A stretch of 17,392 bases of DNA from CANJSG01 sp038203875 (GTDB lineage: Bacteria > Verrucomicrobiota > Verrucomicrobiia > Limisphaerales > CANJSG01), in assembly GCA_038203875.1 (NCBI GenBank), contig JBBRDN010000080.1:1-17392 (forward strand). Direction: 5' to 3'. The translations under genes were made by a program, and so were the position numbers. Positions within the stretch are counted from its first letter, which is position 1. Each line of letters opens with the position of its first letter. Positions 1 to 6,710 of this stretch are shown here, in pieces. The notes under the pieces are model-generated. The model was not told where the DNA came from. It made no database searches and saw only the letters and a program-made list of their open reading frames with translations.

Positions 1-147
1 CGTCCGGTGACCCGGCCAAGGCTGATCTGCCCAGCTGAAAAACTCCAAAGCCCGGGCTTCGCTCGTTCTCCAAGACAGATCTCCTAGCGCTCTCGTCGGG
101 CACTTCCGTCGTGACGCCGCTTCGCTGTCCGCGTTAGCTCCGCAGCC

Positions 148-1149
148 ATGTCTACGGCCACTGCGCTCCACTCGTCCGCCATCACGCTCCCGGATGGAAG
201 CAAGTTCCCCTCGGTCGGCCTTGGCATGTGGAAGATGCCGAAGCCGGAGCTTCCTTCTCTCGTGCAGGAAGCCATCCGCCTCGGCTACCGGCATCTTGAT
301 TCCGCCTGCGACTACGGCAACGAACCTCAGGTCGGCGAAGGCATCGCCGCCGCGATGCGCGATGGCCTGTGCCGCCGAGACGATCTTTGGGTGACCTCGA
401 AGCTGTGGAACACCTACCACGAGCCCAAGCACGTCCGCGCCGCCTGCGAACGTTCCCTGCGCGACCTGCGTCTCGACGTGCTCGACCTCTACCTCGTCCA
501 TTTCCCCATCGCGCTGGCCTTCGTGCCCTTCGATCTGCGTTATCCGCCCGAGTGGTTCTTCGATCCCAAGGCCGCGCAGCCCGCGATGAAACCCATCGAC
601 GTGCCCTACGCCGACACCTGGGGCGCGATGGAGGAACTGCAGCGCGCCGGACTCGTGCAACGCATCGGCGTGTGCAATCTGAACATCTCGATGCTGCGGG
701 ATCTGCTGGCCCGGTGCTCCATCTGTCCCGCAGTCCACCAGATGGAACTGCATCCCCACCTCGCCCAACCGCGCCAGCTACGGTATTGCGTGCAGGAGAA
801 GATCGCCGTCACCGCGTTCTCCCCGCTCGGAGCGCCGTCCTATCTGCCGCTCGGCATGGCCAAGCCCGAGGAGAACGTCCTCCATAATCCCGTGGTCACC
901 GCCATCGCGGCGGCCCATCGCAAGACACCCGCCCAAGTCGCGCTCCGTTGGGGCGTGCAACGCGGCTACACCGTCATTCCTAAAACCCAGTCGCCCGCCC
1001 GTCTCGCCGAGAACCTCGCGCTCTTCGACTTCACGCTGACCGCCGAAGAGATGGCCGCAATCGACCGTCTCGACCGCCACCGCCGTTTCAACGACCCCGG
1101 CTACTTCGCCGAGAAGGCCTTCAACACCTTCTTCCCCATCTTCGACTGA
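148..1149 (+). CDS. Aldo/keto reductase, xylose/aldose reductase-like
   Basis: A 333-residue protein, the usual length for a single-domain aldo/keto reductase (AKR). These are cytosolic NAD(P)H-dependent reductases of aldehydes and sugars with a TIM-barrel fold. The AKR catalytic tetrad is visible: D51 and Y56 (in HLDSACDYGNE), K85 (VTSKLWN) and H118 (YLVHFP). The loop around residues 125-140 (FVPFDLRYPPEWFF) and the C-terminal PIFD resemble xylose reductases of the AKR2 group, so an aldose or a related aldehyde is the likely substrate, though this cannot be fixed from sequence. The nicotinamide/phosphate-binding region is represented by IPKTQSPARLAEN (about 276-288). The ATG at 148 gives a normal AKR N-terminus with the ITLPDG..P.VGLG strand. 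The next gene starts only 6 nt after the stop codon, so the two are probably cotranscribed. Confidence 0.93.
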   Translation: MSTATALHSSAITLPDGSKFPSVGLGMWKMPKPELPSLVQEAIRLGYRHLDSACDYGNEPQVGEGIAAAMRDGLCRRDDLWVTSKLWNTYHEPKHVRAACERSLRDLRLDVLDLYLVHFPIALAFVPFDLRYPPEWFFDPKAAQPAMKPIDVPYADTWGAMEELQRAGLVQRIGVCNLNISMLRDLLARCSICPAVHQMELHPHLAQPRQLRYCVQEKIAVTAFSPLGAPSYLPLGMAKPEENVLHNPVVTAIAAAHRKTPAQVALRWGVQRGYTVIPKTQSPARLAENLALFDFTLTAEEMAAIDRLDRHRRFNDPGYFAEKAFNTFFPIFD

Positions 1150-1155
1150 CCGCAC

Positions 1156-2436
1156 ATGAACTCCCTCCCTCGCCTGCTGCGCATCCGACAAAACTTCGCC
1201 CAAACGCCCCCGGTGGATCTCGGCGCGTCGCTCGCCGCCGGCTTCGCCGCGCTGCGCCCACGCCTCACGCCCGGGGCACGCATCGCCGTGGGCGTGGGCA
1301 GCCGCGGGATTGTGCGCCTCGCCGAGATCGTCGCGGCGACGCTCGGCGAACTTCGCGCGGCCGGCACGCGGCCGTTCATCTTTCCCGCCATGGGCAGCCA
1401 CGGCGGGGCGACGCCCGAGGGCCAACGCGCCATGCTGGCCAGTTTCGGCGTCACCGAAACGGCGATGGGTGTGCCGATCCACGACTCGCTGGACGTGCGT
1501 GAAGTGGGTCGGACGCCCGAGAACCAGCCGGTGTTTGCCAGCACCGAAGCCCTCGACGCCGACGGAATCCTGTTCATCAACCGCATCAAACCGCACACGG
1601 ATTTCTCGTCGCCCAGCCTCGGCAGCGGGTTGCTCAAGATGACCGTCATCGGCCTCGGCAAACGCTCAGGCGCGGCCGCGATGCACCTCGCGGCCAGTCA
1701 ATTTGGCTATGAGCGCGCCCTTCGCACCATGGCCGACGTGCTGCTCGGCACCGCTCCGATCATCGGCGGCGTGGCGATCTTGGAGAATCAGTTCCACGAA
1801 CTCGCCCGCGTCGTCGTGGTTCCGACCGCCGACCTTTTGCGCGACGAAGCCGTGCTGCTCGCCGAGTCGCGGGCGCTGATGCCGCTCCTGCCGTTCGACG
1901 AAATCGATCTGCTCATCGTCGACCGCATCGGGAAAAACATCAGCGGCACCGGCATGGACCCGAACGTCATCATGCGCAGCGTGGACGGTTTCTCCACTTC
2001 ACTGGCGCGCGGAGGACGGCCCGCGCCTTTCATCCGTCGCATCTTTGTCCGCAACCTGACCGAGGAGACCCACGGCAACGCCCTCGGCATCGGGCTGGCC
2101 GACTTCACCACCACGCGCTGCGTCCGTGCGACCGACCGGCGCGTGACCGACATCAATTCCCTCACCGCGCTCACGCCCAACATCGCCAAGCTCCCCGTCG
2201 CCTTTGACACCGACCGGGAAGCCATAGAGCGGGCCCTCGCGTCGCTCCCGCTGGCCGATCCGGCGGCGGCCCGAATCGTCCGGATCGCTAATACTCTCTC
2301 GCTGGCCGAGCTCGACGTGTCCGAGTCACTAGCAGCAGATGTGGCCGGACGAGCGGACCTCGTCGTGTGCGGCGCGGCCCGGCCGATGCACTTTGACGCG
2401 GAAGGAAATCTTCCGGACGAGTTGGGAAGACCTTGA
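1156..2436 (+). CDS. LarA-like (DUF2088) nickel-pincer racemase/epimerase family protein
   Basis: A 426-residue protein that I assign to the lactate-racemase (LarA) superfamily. LarA uses a nickel-pincer nucleotide to move a hydride at the alpha carbon of 2-hydroxyacids. The residues corresponding to LarA H108, H174, K184 and H200 appear to be H82 (in MGSHGGAT), H147 (RIKPHTDF), K161 (GLLKMTVIG) and H177 (AMHLAAS). The spacings (65, 14, 16) are close to those in LarA (66, 10, 16). A conserved-looking segment, IVDRIGKNISGTGMDPN, falls around residues 254-270. Members of this superfamily act on many 2-hydroxyacids, so lactate is not assured. The gene lies 6 nt downstream of a sugar-type aldo/keto reductase, which favours a sugar-acid or hydroxyacid role. 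No larB, larC or larE pincer-synthesis gene is in the window. Family assignment is fairly sure; substrate is unknown. Confidence 0.8.
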   Translation: MNSLPRLLRIRQNFAQTPPVDLGASLAAGFAALRPRLTPGARIAVGVGSRGIVRLAEIVAATLGELRAAGTRPFIFPAMGSHGGATPEGQRAMLASFGVTETAMGVPIHDSLDVREVGRTPENQPVFASTEALDADGILFINRIKPHTDFSSPSLGSGLLKMTVIGLGKRSGAAAMHLAASQFGYERALRTMADVLLGTAPIIGGVAILENQFHELARVVVVPTADLLRDEAVLLAESRALMPLLPFDEIDLLIVDRIGKNISGTGMDPNVIMRSVDGFSTSLARGGRPAPFIRRIFVRNLTEETHGNALGIGLADFTTTRCVRATDRRVTDINSLTALTPNIAKLPVAFDTDREAIERALASLPLADPAAARIVRIANTLSLAELDVSESLAADVAGRADLVVCGAARPMHFDAEGNLPDELGRP

Positions 2437-2756
2437 ACAGGCCACGGCGAGGACTGGCTTGAAGACAACCAGAGCAGGAGGATCAAGGCGCCGGACGACC
2501 CGGAAACCGCCGGCAGCATGGGCAGCCCTACCTTGCAAACCACGGTTCGCAACGACGTTTGAACTGCACAGCTCTGGCTCTGGCTCAGACGTCGCCGACC
2601 CGGCCGGTCGAATCGCCGAAGCGCTCTAGGCTCTTCGCGCCCATGCGGTCGGCGATGCTGAGGAAAAGTTTCGAGGTAGGCTTGGAGCCGTGGTTGACGG
2701 AGCGGCCCCAGGGTCGGAGTGCCGCCACCTCATTTCTCTTCGCGAGGAGCGCGGCG
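2437..2756. other. Convergent intergenic region with a coding-like minus-strand stretch
   Basis: This is 320 nt between the convergent stop codons of the LarA-like gene and mnmE. I see no convincing gene or strong terminator. On the minus strand, directly downstream of mnmE, the segment at about 2602-2727 reads open in one frame. It gives protein-like text such as LRPWGRSVNHGSKPTSKLF followed by LSIADRMGAKSLERFGDSTG, ending at a TGA near 2585. No start codon or ribosome binding site supports it as a separate gene, and it is out of frame with mnmE. It may be a gene remnant or an interspersed repeat. Confidence 0.4.
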
Positions 2757-4160
2757 TCATTTGCCCAGGCAGAACTGGCTGAAGATGGAGTCGAGCAGAT
2801 CCTCGTTGGACGTCTTTCCGACGATCTCACCCACCGCACTGACTGCGCCGCGCAGGTCGGCGGCGACCAGTTCCAGAGTCAACCCGCCGGACAAGGCGTC
2901 CGAAGCGCGGATGGTGGCGGAGCGGGTGCGTTGCAGGGCGTCCTGATGCCGGGAGCTGATCATCACCTGCAACATCTCGCCGCGGATTTCTCCGGACCAG
3001 ACGGCGTCCTTGATGGCGTCTTTCAGCTCCTCCAGGCCGGCGGCGGTGGAGCAGCTCACGTTCACCACGCGAGATGCCTGATCCCGGATGCCGGATGCCG
3101 GATGTCTGGGTTGCAGTTCGTCGTCGGTGATCCGGGTCGGCAGGTCGACCTTGTTGCGGATGAGGATGCGTTTCTTCCCGGCGAATTCTCCAAGCCAATG
3201 GGCATCGGCTTCCGTCAGCGGCTCGGAGGCGTCGATGACGTGGAGGATCAGATCGGCCTTGGCGGCGGAGTCGCGGCTGCGGCGGATGCCTTCGACCTCG
3301 ATCTCATCGGACGACTCGCGCAGTCCGGCGGTATCGACGAAAATGACCGGGAGGCCGCGGATGTTGGCCGTCTCCTCGATGGTGTCGCGCGTGGTGCCAG
3401 CGATGGGTGAGACGATGGCGCGGTCATGGCCGAGGAGCTGGTTGAGCAGGCTGGATTTGCCCGCATTGGGCCGGCCGATGATGGCGACGCGGATGCCCCG
3501 GCGCAGGATCTGCCCTTCGTTGGCGGTGCGCAGGAGCGCGTCCATGAAGGCCACGCCGTCGCGGAGTTTGCGGAGAAGTTCCGCCTGCGTGTCGGGCGCG
3601 ATGTCCTCGTCGGGGAAATCAATGTGCGCCTCGACGTGGGCGAGCACGCGCATGAGGTCGTCGCGGAGGAGATTGATGCGGGCCGAGAGTTTGCCGGCGA
3701 GCTGCTCGTTGGCGGCCTGGAGGGCAAGCTCGGTGCGCGAGTGGATCAAGTCGGCCACGGCTTCGGCCTGGGCGAGATCGATGCGGCCGTTGAGGAAGGC
3801 GCGGCGGGTGAATTCACCGGGCTCGGCCAGGCGTGCGCCGCAGACCAGCATGGCATCGAGGACAAGCTTCGCCGGGAGCAATCCGCCGTGGCAGGAGATC
3901 TCGACCGTGTCTTCCCGCGTGAATGTCCTGGGCGCGCGCAGGACGGCGATCATCACCTCGTCGACGACCTGTCCATCGCGCGCGATGTGGCCGGAGTGGA
4001 TCGTGTGCGCGTCGGCGGCGGTCGGCGGCTTGGACGACTTGCCCGCCGGACGGAAGCAGCGTTCGACGATGGCCAGCGCCTCCGGGCCTGAGATGCGGAT
4101 GACGGCCAAACCGCCTTCGCCAATGGGCGTGGCGATGGCGGCAATGGTGTCGGAGAACAT
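2757..4160 (-). CDS. mnmE: tRNA modification GTPase MnmE
   Basis: A 467-residue MnmE (TrmE). Together with MnmG it installs the 5-carboxymethylaminomethyl group on U34 of certain tRNAs. The N-terminal folate-binding domain starts with DTIAAIATPIGEGG (residues 4-17) and includes GEFTRRAFLNG (115-125). The inserted G domain carries G1 GRPNAGKS (229-236), G2 TTRD (256-259), G3 DTAG (276-279) and G4 NKVD (336-339). The protein ends in FCLGK, matching the C-[IVL]-G-K tail whose cysteine (C464) is catalytic. It is about 13 residues longer than the E. coli protein. Much of the excess lies between G4 and G5, where residues about 352-363 are encoded by a 7-bp tandem repeat (3077-3104). All motifs are intact, so the protein should be functional. 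The ATG at 4160 lacks a clear Shine-Dalgarno sequence. The 85-aa gene upstream is on the same strand. Confidence 0.98.
   Translation of the reverse strand: MFSDTIAAIATPIGEGGLAVIRISGPEALAIVERCFRPAGKSSKPPTAADAHTIHSGHIARDGQVVDEVMIAVLRAPRTFTREDTVEISCHGGLLPAKLVLDAMLVCGARLAEPGEFTRRAFLNGRIDLAQAEAVADLIHSRTELALQAANEQLAGKLSARINLLRDDLMRVLAHVEAHIDFPDEDIAPDTQAELLRKLRDGVAFMDALLRTANEGQILRRGIRVAIIGRPNAGKSSLLNQLLGHDRAIVSPIAGTTRDTIEETANIRGLPVIFVDTAGLRESSDEIEVEGIRRSRDSAAKADLILHVIDASEPLTEADAHWLGEFAGKKRILIRNKVDLPTRITDDELQPRHPASGIRDQASRVVNVSCSTAAGLEELKDAIKDAVWSGEIRGEMLQVMISSRHQDALQRTRSATIRASDALSGGLTLELVAADLRGAVSAVGEIVGKTSNEDLLDSIFSQFCLGK
3077..3104. repeat. 7-bp tandem repeat inside mnmE
   Basis: Three exact tandem copies of CCGGATG (3084-3090, 3091-3097, 3098-3104) follow a degenerate copy, CCTGATC (3077-3083). 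The array lies within mnmE and is read on the minus strand as HPASGIRDQ, between GTPase motifs G4 and G5. Seven is not a multiple of three, so successive copies are read in different frames, but the insertion as a whole keeps the gene open. Confidence 0.85.
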
Positions 4161-4172
4161 GCTAGGGGAAGT

Positions 4173-4250
4173 TATGAGGGATGAGGTTTGAGTGATGAAT
4201 CGTCGGCCAAGATCAAGTCTTCATACCTCATCATTCATACTTCATACCTT
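4173..4250. repeat. Inverted pair of degenerate heptad arrays
   Basis: The left arm (4173-4200) is four 7-bp units: TATGAGG, GATGAGG, TTTGAGT, GATGAAT. The right arm (4219-4246) is four units of roughly complementary sequence: CTTCATA, CCTCATC, ATTCATA, CTTCATA. They are separated by 18 nt of GC-rich sequence. The arms pair imperfectly, about 19 of 28 positions by eye plus some G-U pairs, so an imperfect hairpin is possible. The element fills the 92-nt gap between the 85-aa gene and mnmE and so lies in the leader of mnmE. It is much more AT-rich than its surroundings. Confidence 0.75.
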
Positions 4251-4252
4251 GG

Positions 4253-4510
4253 TCAGGCCTTCCCGTCGCAACCGCCGCGGGCGATCTCGGGATGCCGCTC
4301 CTGAAGCCACAGGCGGGCCTTCTCGTAGCTCTTCTTGTGGAGGAAATGGAGGAGGTTCGGATCGGTGCCGCGCGGGAGGTGGGCGGTCATGTCGTCGAGA
4401 CGCTGGAAGACGCCCAGCAGATCGGGCTTGGGGTTCATCGTGGGCAGGCGGCGCACGGTGGCTTCGTAGACCAGGATCTCTTCGAGGATCTGGCGTTCAA
4501 GATCGTTCAT
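4253..4510 (-). CDS. Hypothetical 85-aa protein
   Basis: A short, soluble, highly charged protein with no signal peptide or membrane segment that I can see. It starts MNDLERQILEEILVYEA and contains a DLLGVFQRLDDMTAHLPRG segment (30-48) and HFLHKKSYEKARLWLQ (55-70). Helical content looks high and the pattern of hydrophobic residues looks protein-like. The frame stays open upstream of the ATG at 4510, but that extension runs through the hairpin repeats and antisense to the murK-murQ fusion, so 4510 is the sensible start. It lies 92 nt upstream of mnmE on the same strand and may share its transcript. I do not recognise a family. Confidence 0.75.
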   Translation of the reverse strand: MNDLERQILEEILVYEATVRRLPTMNPKPDLLGVFQRLDDMTAHLPRGTDPNLLHFLHKKSYEKARLWLQERHPEIARGGCDGKA

Positions 4511-4523
4511 GAGCCCCAGCGTA

Positions 4524-4545
4524 GGCCGGGCGTCCGCGCCCGGCC
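4524..4545. repeat. Perfect hairpin with a TCCG loop
   Basis: GGCCGGGCG (4524-4532) and CGCCCGGCC (4537-4545) form a perfect 9-bp GC stem closing a TCCG loop, which in RNA fits the stable UNCG tetraloop pattern. It sits 13 nt upstream of the start codon of the 85-aa minus-strand gene and 14 nt before the larger nested inverted repeat. No T-run follows on either strand, so it is not a typical terminator. Confidence 0.7.
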
Positions 4546-4559
4546 AGAAGGTCTTTGAT

Positions 4560-4734
4560 CCGCGAAGCGCGCGAAGGGACGCGAAGAAGGGCCCAATCCG
4601 TTCCCTTGGTGATCTTCGTGTCCTTCGTGGACAAAACCGTTTCATCCACGAAAAACACCAAGGACACCAATGCATGGACCGCAGGACCCCTGTCTTTGCT
4701 TTCCCTTCTTCGCGTCCCTTCGCGCCCTTCGCGG
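4560..4734. repeat. Nested long inverted repeat (about 175 nt)
   Basis: The outer arms at 4560-4591 and 4703-4734 are 32 nt each and complementary at 31 of 32 positions. Each is built from short units around CGCGAAGGGA or CCCTTCGCG. Inside lies a second pair, 4604-4631 and 4645-4672, complementary at about 22 of 28 positions and built around CTTCGTG/TCCTTCGTGGA units, closing on a 13-nt loop. The whole could fold into one long hairpin with an internal bulge. It occupies the divergent intergenic region between the 85-aa gene and murK-murQ. It has no open frame of its own and no T-tract, so it looks like a mobile or dispersed non-coding repeat rather than a terminator. Confidence 0.85.
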
Positions 4735-4852
4735 ACAGCCTTTGAAAGGATGTTTTTTTCACCGCTGGATTGCGCCGGATCGGGGACCGTCGCTCCGCAT
4801 TCTGGTCCATCCGCATAGTTGAACCGGCGGCGCGCGTCTGGATGATCGCCGG

Positions 4853-6679
4853 GTGATTGAACCTTGTTTCCTCGGCATCGAAGGCGGCGGCACGCACACG
4901 ACTGCCCTCTTGGCCGATGCTTCCGGCCGCGCGCTGTTCCAAGGCGCCTTCGGCCCGGGGAACGTCCGCCTGTTGAAGGACGTCGCGCTCAAGTCCCTCT
5001 TCCGCGCCATCGCCCGCAAACTTCCGGCCAAGGTTTCCCCGGCATCCATTGCCATCGGCATGGCGGGCGCGCGGACTATGGCGGACAAGAAGCGCATCAC
5101 CTCGGCCGCATCTGCCGTGTGGAACGACGTCCCCTGCCTCGCGACGAACGACCTTGAGACGGCGCTGATGGCCGCGCCGGACTTGAAGCGCGGCACCACG
5201 GCGCGCGTCCTTGTGCTCAGCGGCACTGGCTCGTGCTGCTTCGGCCGCACCACCAACGGAGTAACCGCCAAAGTCGGCGGCTGGGGCCATCTGCTCGGCG
5301 ACCAGGGCAGCGGACACGACATCGGGATGCTCGCGCTCCAGCAGGCGATCTACGTCTGGGACCGCAACCAGAAGTGGGGCGTGCTCGGCCGCAACCTCCT
5401 CGCCGCGCAACAGCTGAACGAACCAAACGACCTGATCGCCTGGGTGCAGTCGGCCGACAAGACGTCCGTGGCCGCGCTCGCCGAAGTCGTCTTCCGTTCC
5501 GGCGCTTCCGGAGACGCCCTGGCCAAAGGCATACTCGACCACGCCGCCGATTCGCTCGCCAGCGACGCGTTGCTTTGTGCGGACCGGTTGGCCGCCGTGA
5601 AGGAGCCCGTGCAGTTCGTCTTCTCGGGCAGCGTGCTGCTGAAGCAGCCGGCCTTCGCCAAGCAGATCGCCAAGCTCATCCGCAAAGTCCGTCCGACCGC
5701 GCAGGTGGTTTCGCTCGCACGCTCGGGTGTCTGGGGCGCGGTGGCATTGGCGGAGGAGCAGTTCAAAATTCAAAATTCAAAATTAGCGGACACCGCCTCG
5801 GGAACATCGAACGCTCAATATCCAACATCCAACATCCAACCAGCTCCGAAGCTGCCGCTGTCTCCGACCGAACTTCGCAATCCCCTCTCCCTCCGCCTCG
5901 ACAAACTCTCCATCGACAAATCCATCGACCTCTTCCTCGCCGAAGATGCGAAGCTTCCCGCCGCGATCCTCGCGGAGAAGGCGAAGATCGCGAAGGTCAT
6001 TGGCTGGATCGTGAAGTCATTCAAAACCGGCGGCCGGCTATTCTATCTCGGTGCGGGCACGAGCGGGCGCCTCGGCATCCTCGACGCCAGCGAATGCCCG
6101 CCGACTTTCCGCACGCCGCCCGAGCTGGTGCAGGGCATCATCGCCGGGGGTCAGCAGGCCATCTGGCGTGCCATCGAAGGAGCGGAGGACGATCCGATCC
6201 AGGGAGCCGACGCCGTCGCTTTCCGTGAAGTCGGACCGAAGGACGTGGTCGTCGGGATCGCGGCGAGCGGACGAACGCCTTTCGTCTGGGGAGCCTTGGA
6301 TGAAGCGAAACGGCGCGGGGCCAAAACTGTTCTGGTCTGCTTCAATCCCCATGTCGTGGCCGAGCGCAGGGGCCGGGCCGATGTGATCATCGCGCCCGAT
6401 ACGGGGCCGGAGCTGCTGAGCGGTTCCACCCGGCTCAAGTCCGGCACCGCCACCAAGTTGATCCTGAATCTCTTCACGACGTTGTCCATGGTCCGCATCG
6501 GCAAGGTTATCAGCAACCTGATGGTCGATGTGAACCCGTCGAACATCAAACTGCGCGACCGCGCCGTCCGCATCCTGCGCGACCTCACCGGCGCGGACTA
6601 CGACACAGCGAAAGCCGCGCTAGAGAAGTCGGGTTGGGTGGTAAAAGATGCCTGGCAACGTATGCGGAACCAAACTTGA
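4853..6679 (+). CDS. murQ: MurNAc/GlcNAc kinase - MurNAc-6-phosphate etherase fusion (MurK-MurQ)
   Basis: A 608-residue bifunctional protein. Residues 1-303 are a BadF/BadG/BcrA/BcrD-type sugar kinase: phosphate-1 loop GIEGGGTHTT (8-17), phosphate-2 loop LSGTGSCCFG (122-131) and GGWGHLLGDQGSGHDIG (142-158), as in N-acetylglucosamine/MurNAc kinases. Residues about 338-600 are a complete MurQ etherase: TELRNP start, SIS-domain GAGTSGRLGILDASECPP (400-417) with catalytic E414, EGAEDD with E442, and GSTRLKSGTATK (524-535). Kinase plus etherase would convert MurNAc to MurNAc-6-P and then to GlcNAc-6-P plus D-lactate, a cytosolic peptidoglycan-recycling route. The linker (304-337, rich in N, Q, S, T and P) is encoded by AT-rich 7-bp repeats (5762-5841). 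The start is GTG at 4853, since the in-frame upstream stop is at 4820-4822. A CTG at 4838 is the only alternative I see. Confidence 0.93.
   Translation: MIEPCFLGIEGGGTHTTALLADASGRALFQGAFGPGNVRLLKDVALKSLFRAIARKLPAKVSPASIAIGMAGARTMADKKRITSAASAVWNDVPCLATNDLETALMAAPDLKRGTTARVLVLSGTGSCCFGRTTNGVTAKVGGWGHLLGDQGSGHDIGMLALQQAIYVWDRNQKWGVLGRNLLAAQQLNEPNDLIAWVQSADKTSVAALAEVVFRSGASGDALAKGILDHAADSLASDALLCADRLAAVKEPVQFVFSGSVLLKQPAFAKQIAKLIRKVRPTAQVVSLARSGVWGAVALAEEQFKIQNSKLADTASGTSNAQYPTSNIQPAPKLPLSPTELRNPLSLRLDKLSIDKSIDLFLAEDAKLPAAILAEKAKIAKVIGWIVKSFKTGGRLFYLGAGTSGRLGILDASECPPTFRTPPELVQGIIAGGQQAIWRAIEGAEDDPIQGADAVAFREVGPKDVVVGIAASGRTPFVWGALDEAKRRGAKTVLVCFNPHVVAERRGRADVIIAPDTGPELLSGSTRLKSGTATKLILNLFTTLSMVRIGKVISNLMVDVNPSNIKLRDRAVRILRDLTGADYDTAKAALEKSGWVVKDAWQRMRNQT
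5762..5841. repeat. Two heptad arrays encoding the MurK-MurQ linker
   Basis: Three exact copies of TTCAAAA (5762-5782) are followed, after 24 nt, by a second array of five heptads: TCGAACG, CTCAATA, TCCAACA, TCCAACA, TCCAACC (5807-5841). The segment is strikingly AT-rich against its GC-rich surroundings and resembles intergenic DNA. It is nevertheless open in frame and translates as FKIQNSKL and SNAQYPTSNIQPA, exactly at the junction of the two enzyme domains. Confidence 0.9.
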
Positions 6680-6710
6680 TGACCCGCGCTCCCGCACTAC
6701 CGTTGACCCC

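Noticed and set aside
48..59. Palindrome AAGCCCGGGCTT upstream of the aldo/keto reductase gene
   Set aside because: A single 12-bp palindrome without loop, T-run or second copy; could be chance in GC-rich DNA.
2571..2588. Three 6-bp GCTCTG/GCTCAG units
   Set aside because: Too short to separate from chance; period 6, not the 7 seen elsewhere.
2559..4091. Long plus-strand open frames over mnmE
   Set aside because: They are antisense to an MnmE with all GTPase motifs; GC-rich DNA gives long spurious frames.
4511..5773. Very long minus-strand open frame extending upstream of the 85-aa gene, antisense to the murK-murQ fusion
   Set aside because: Its upper part is the complement of conserved kinase sequence and of the hairpin repeats; only the last 85 codons look like a gene.
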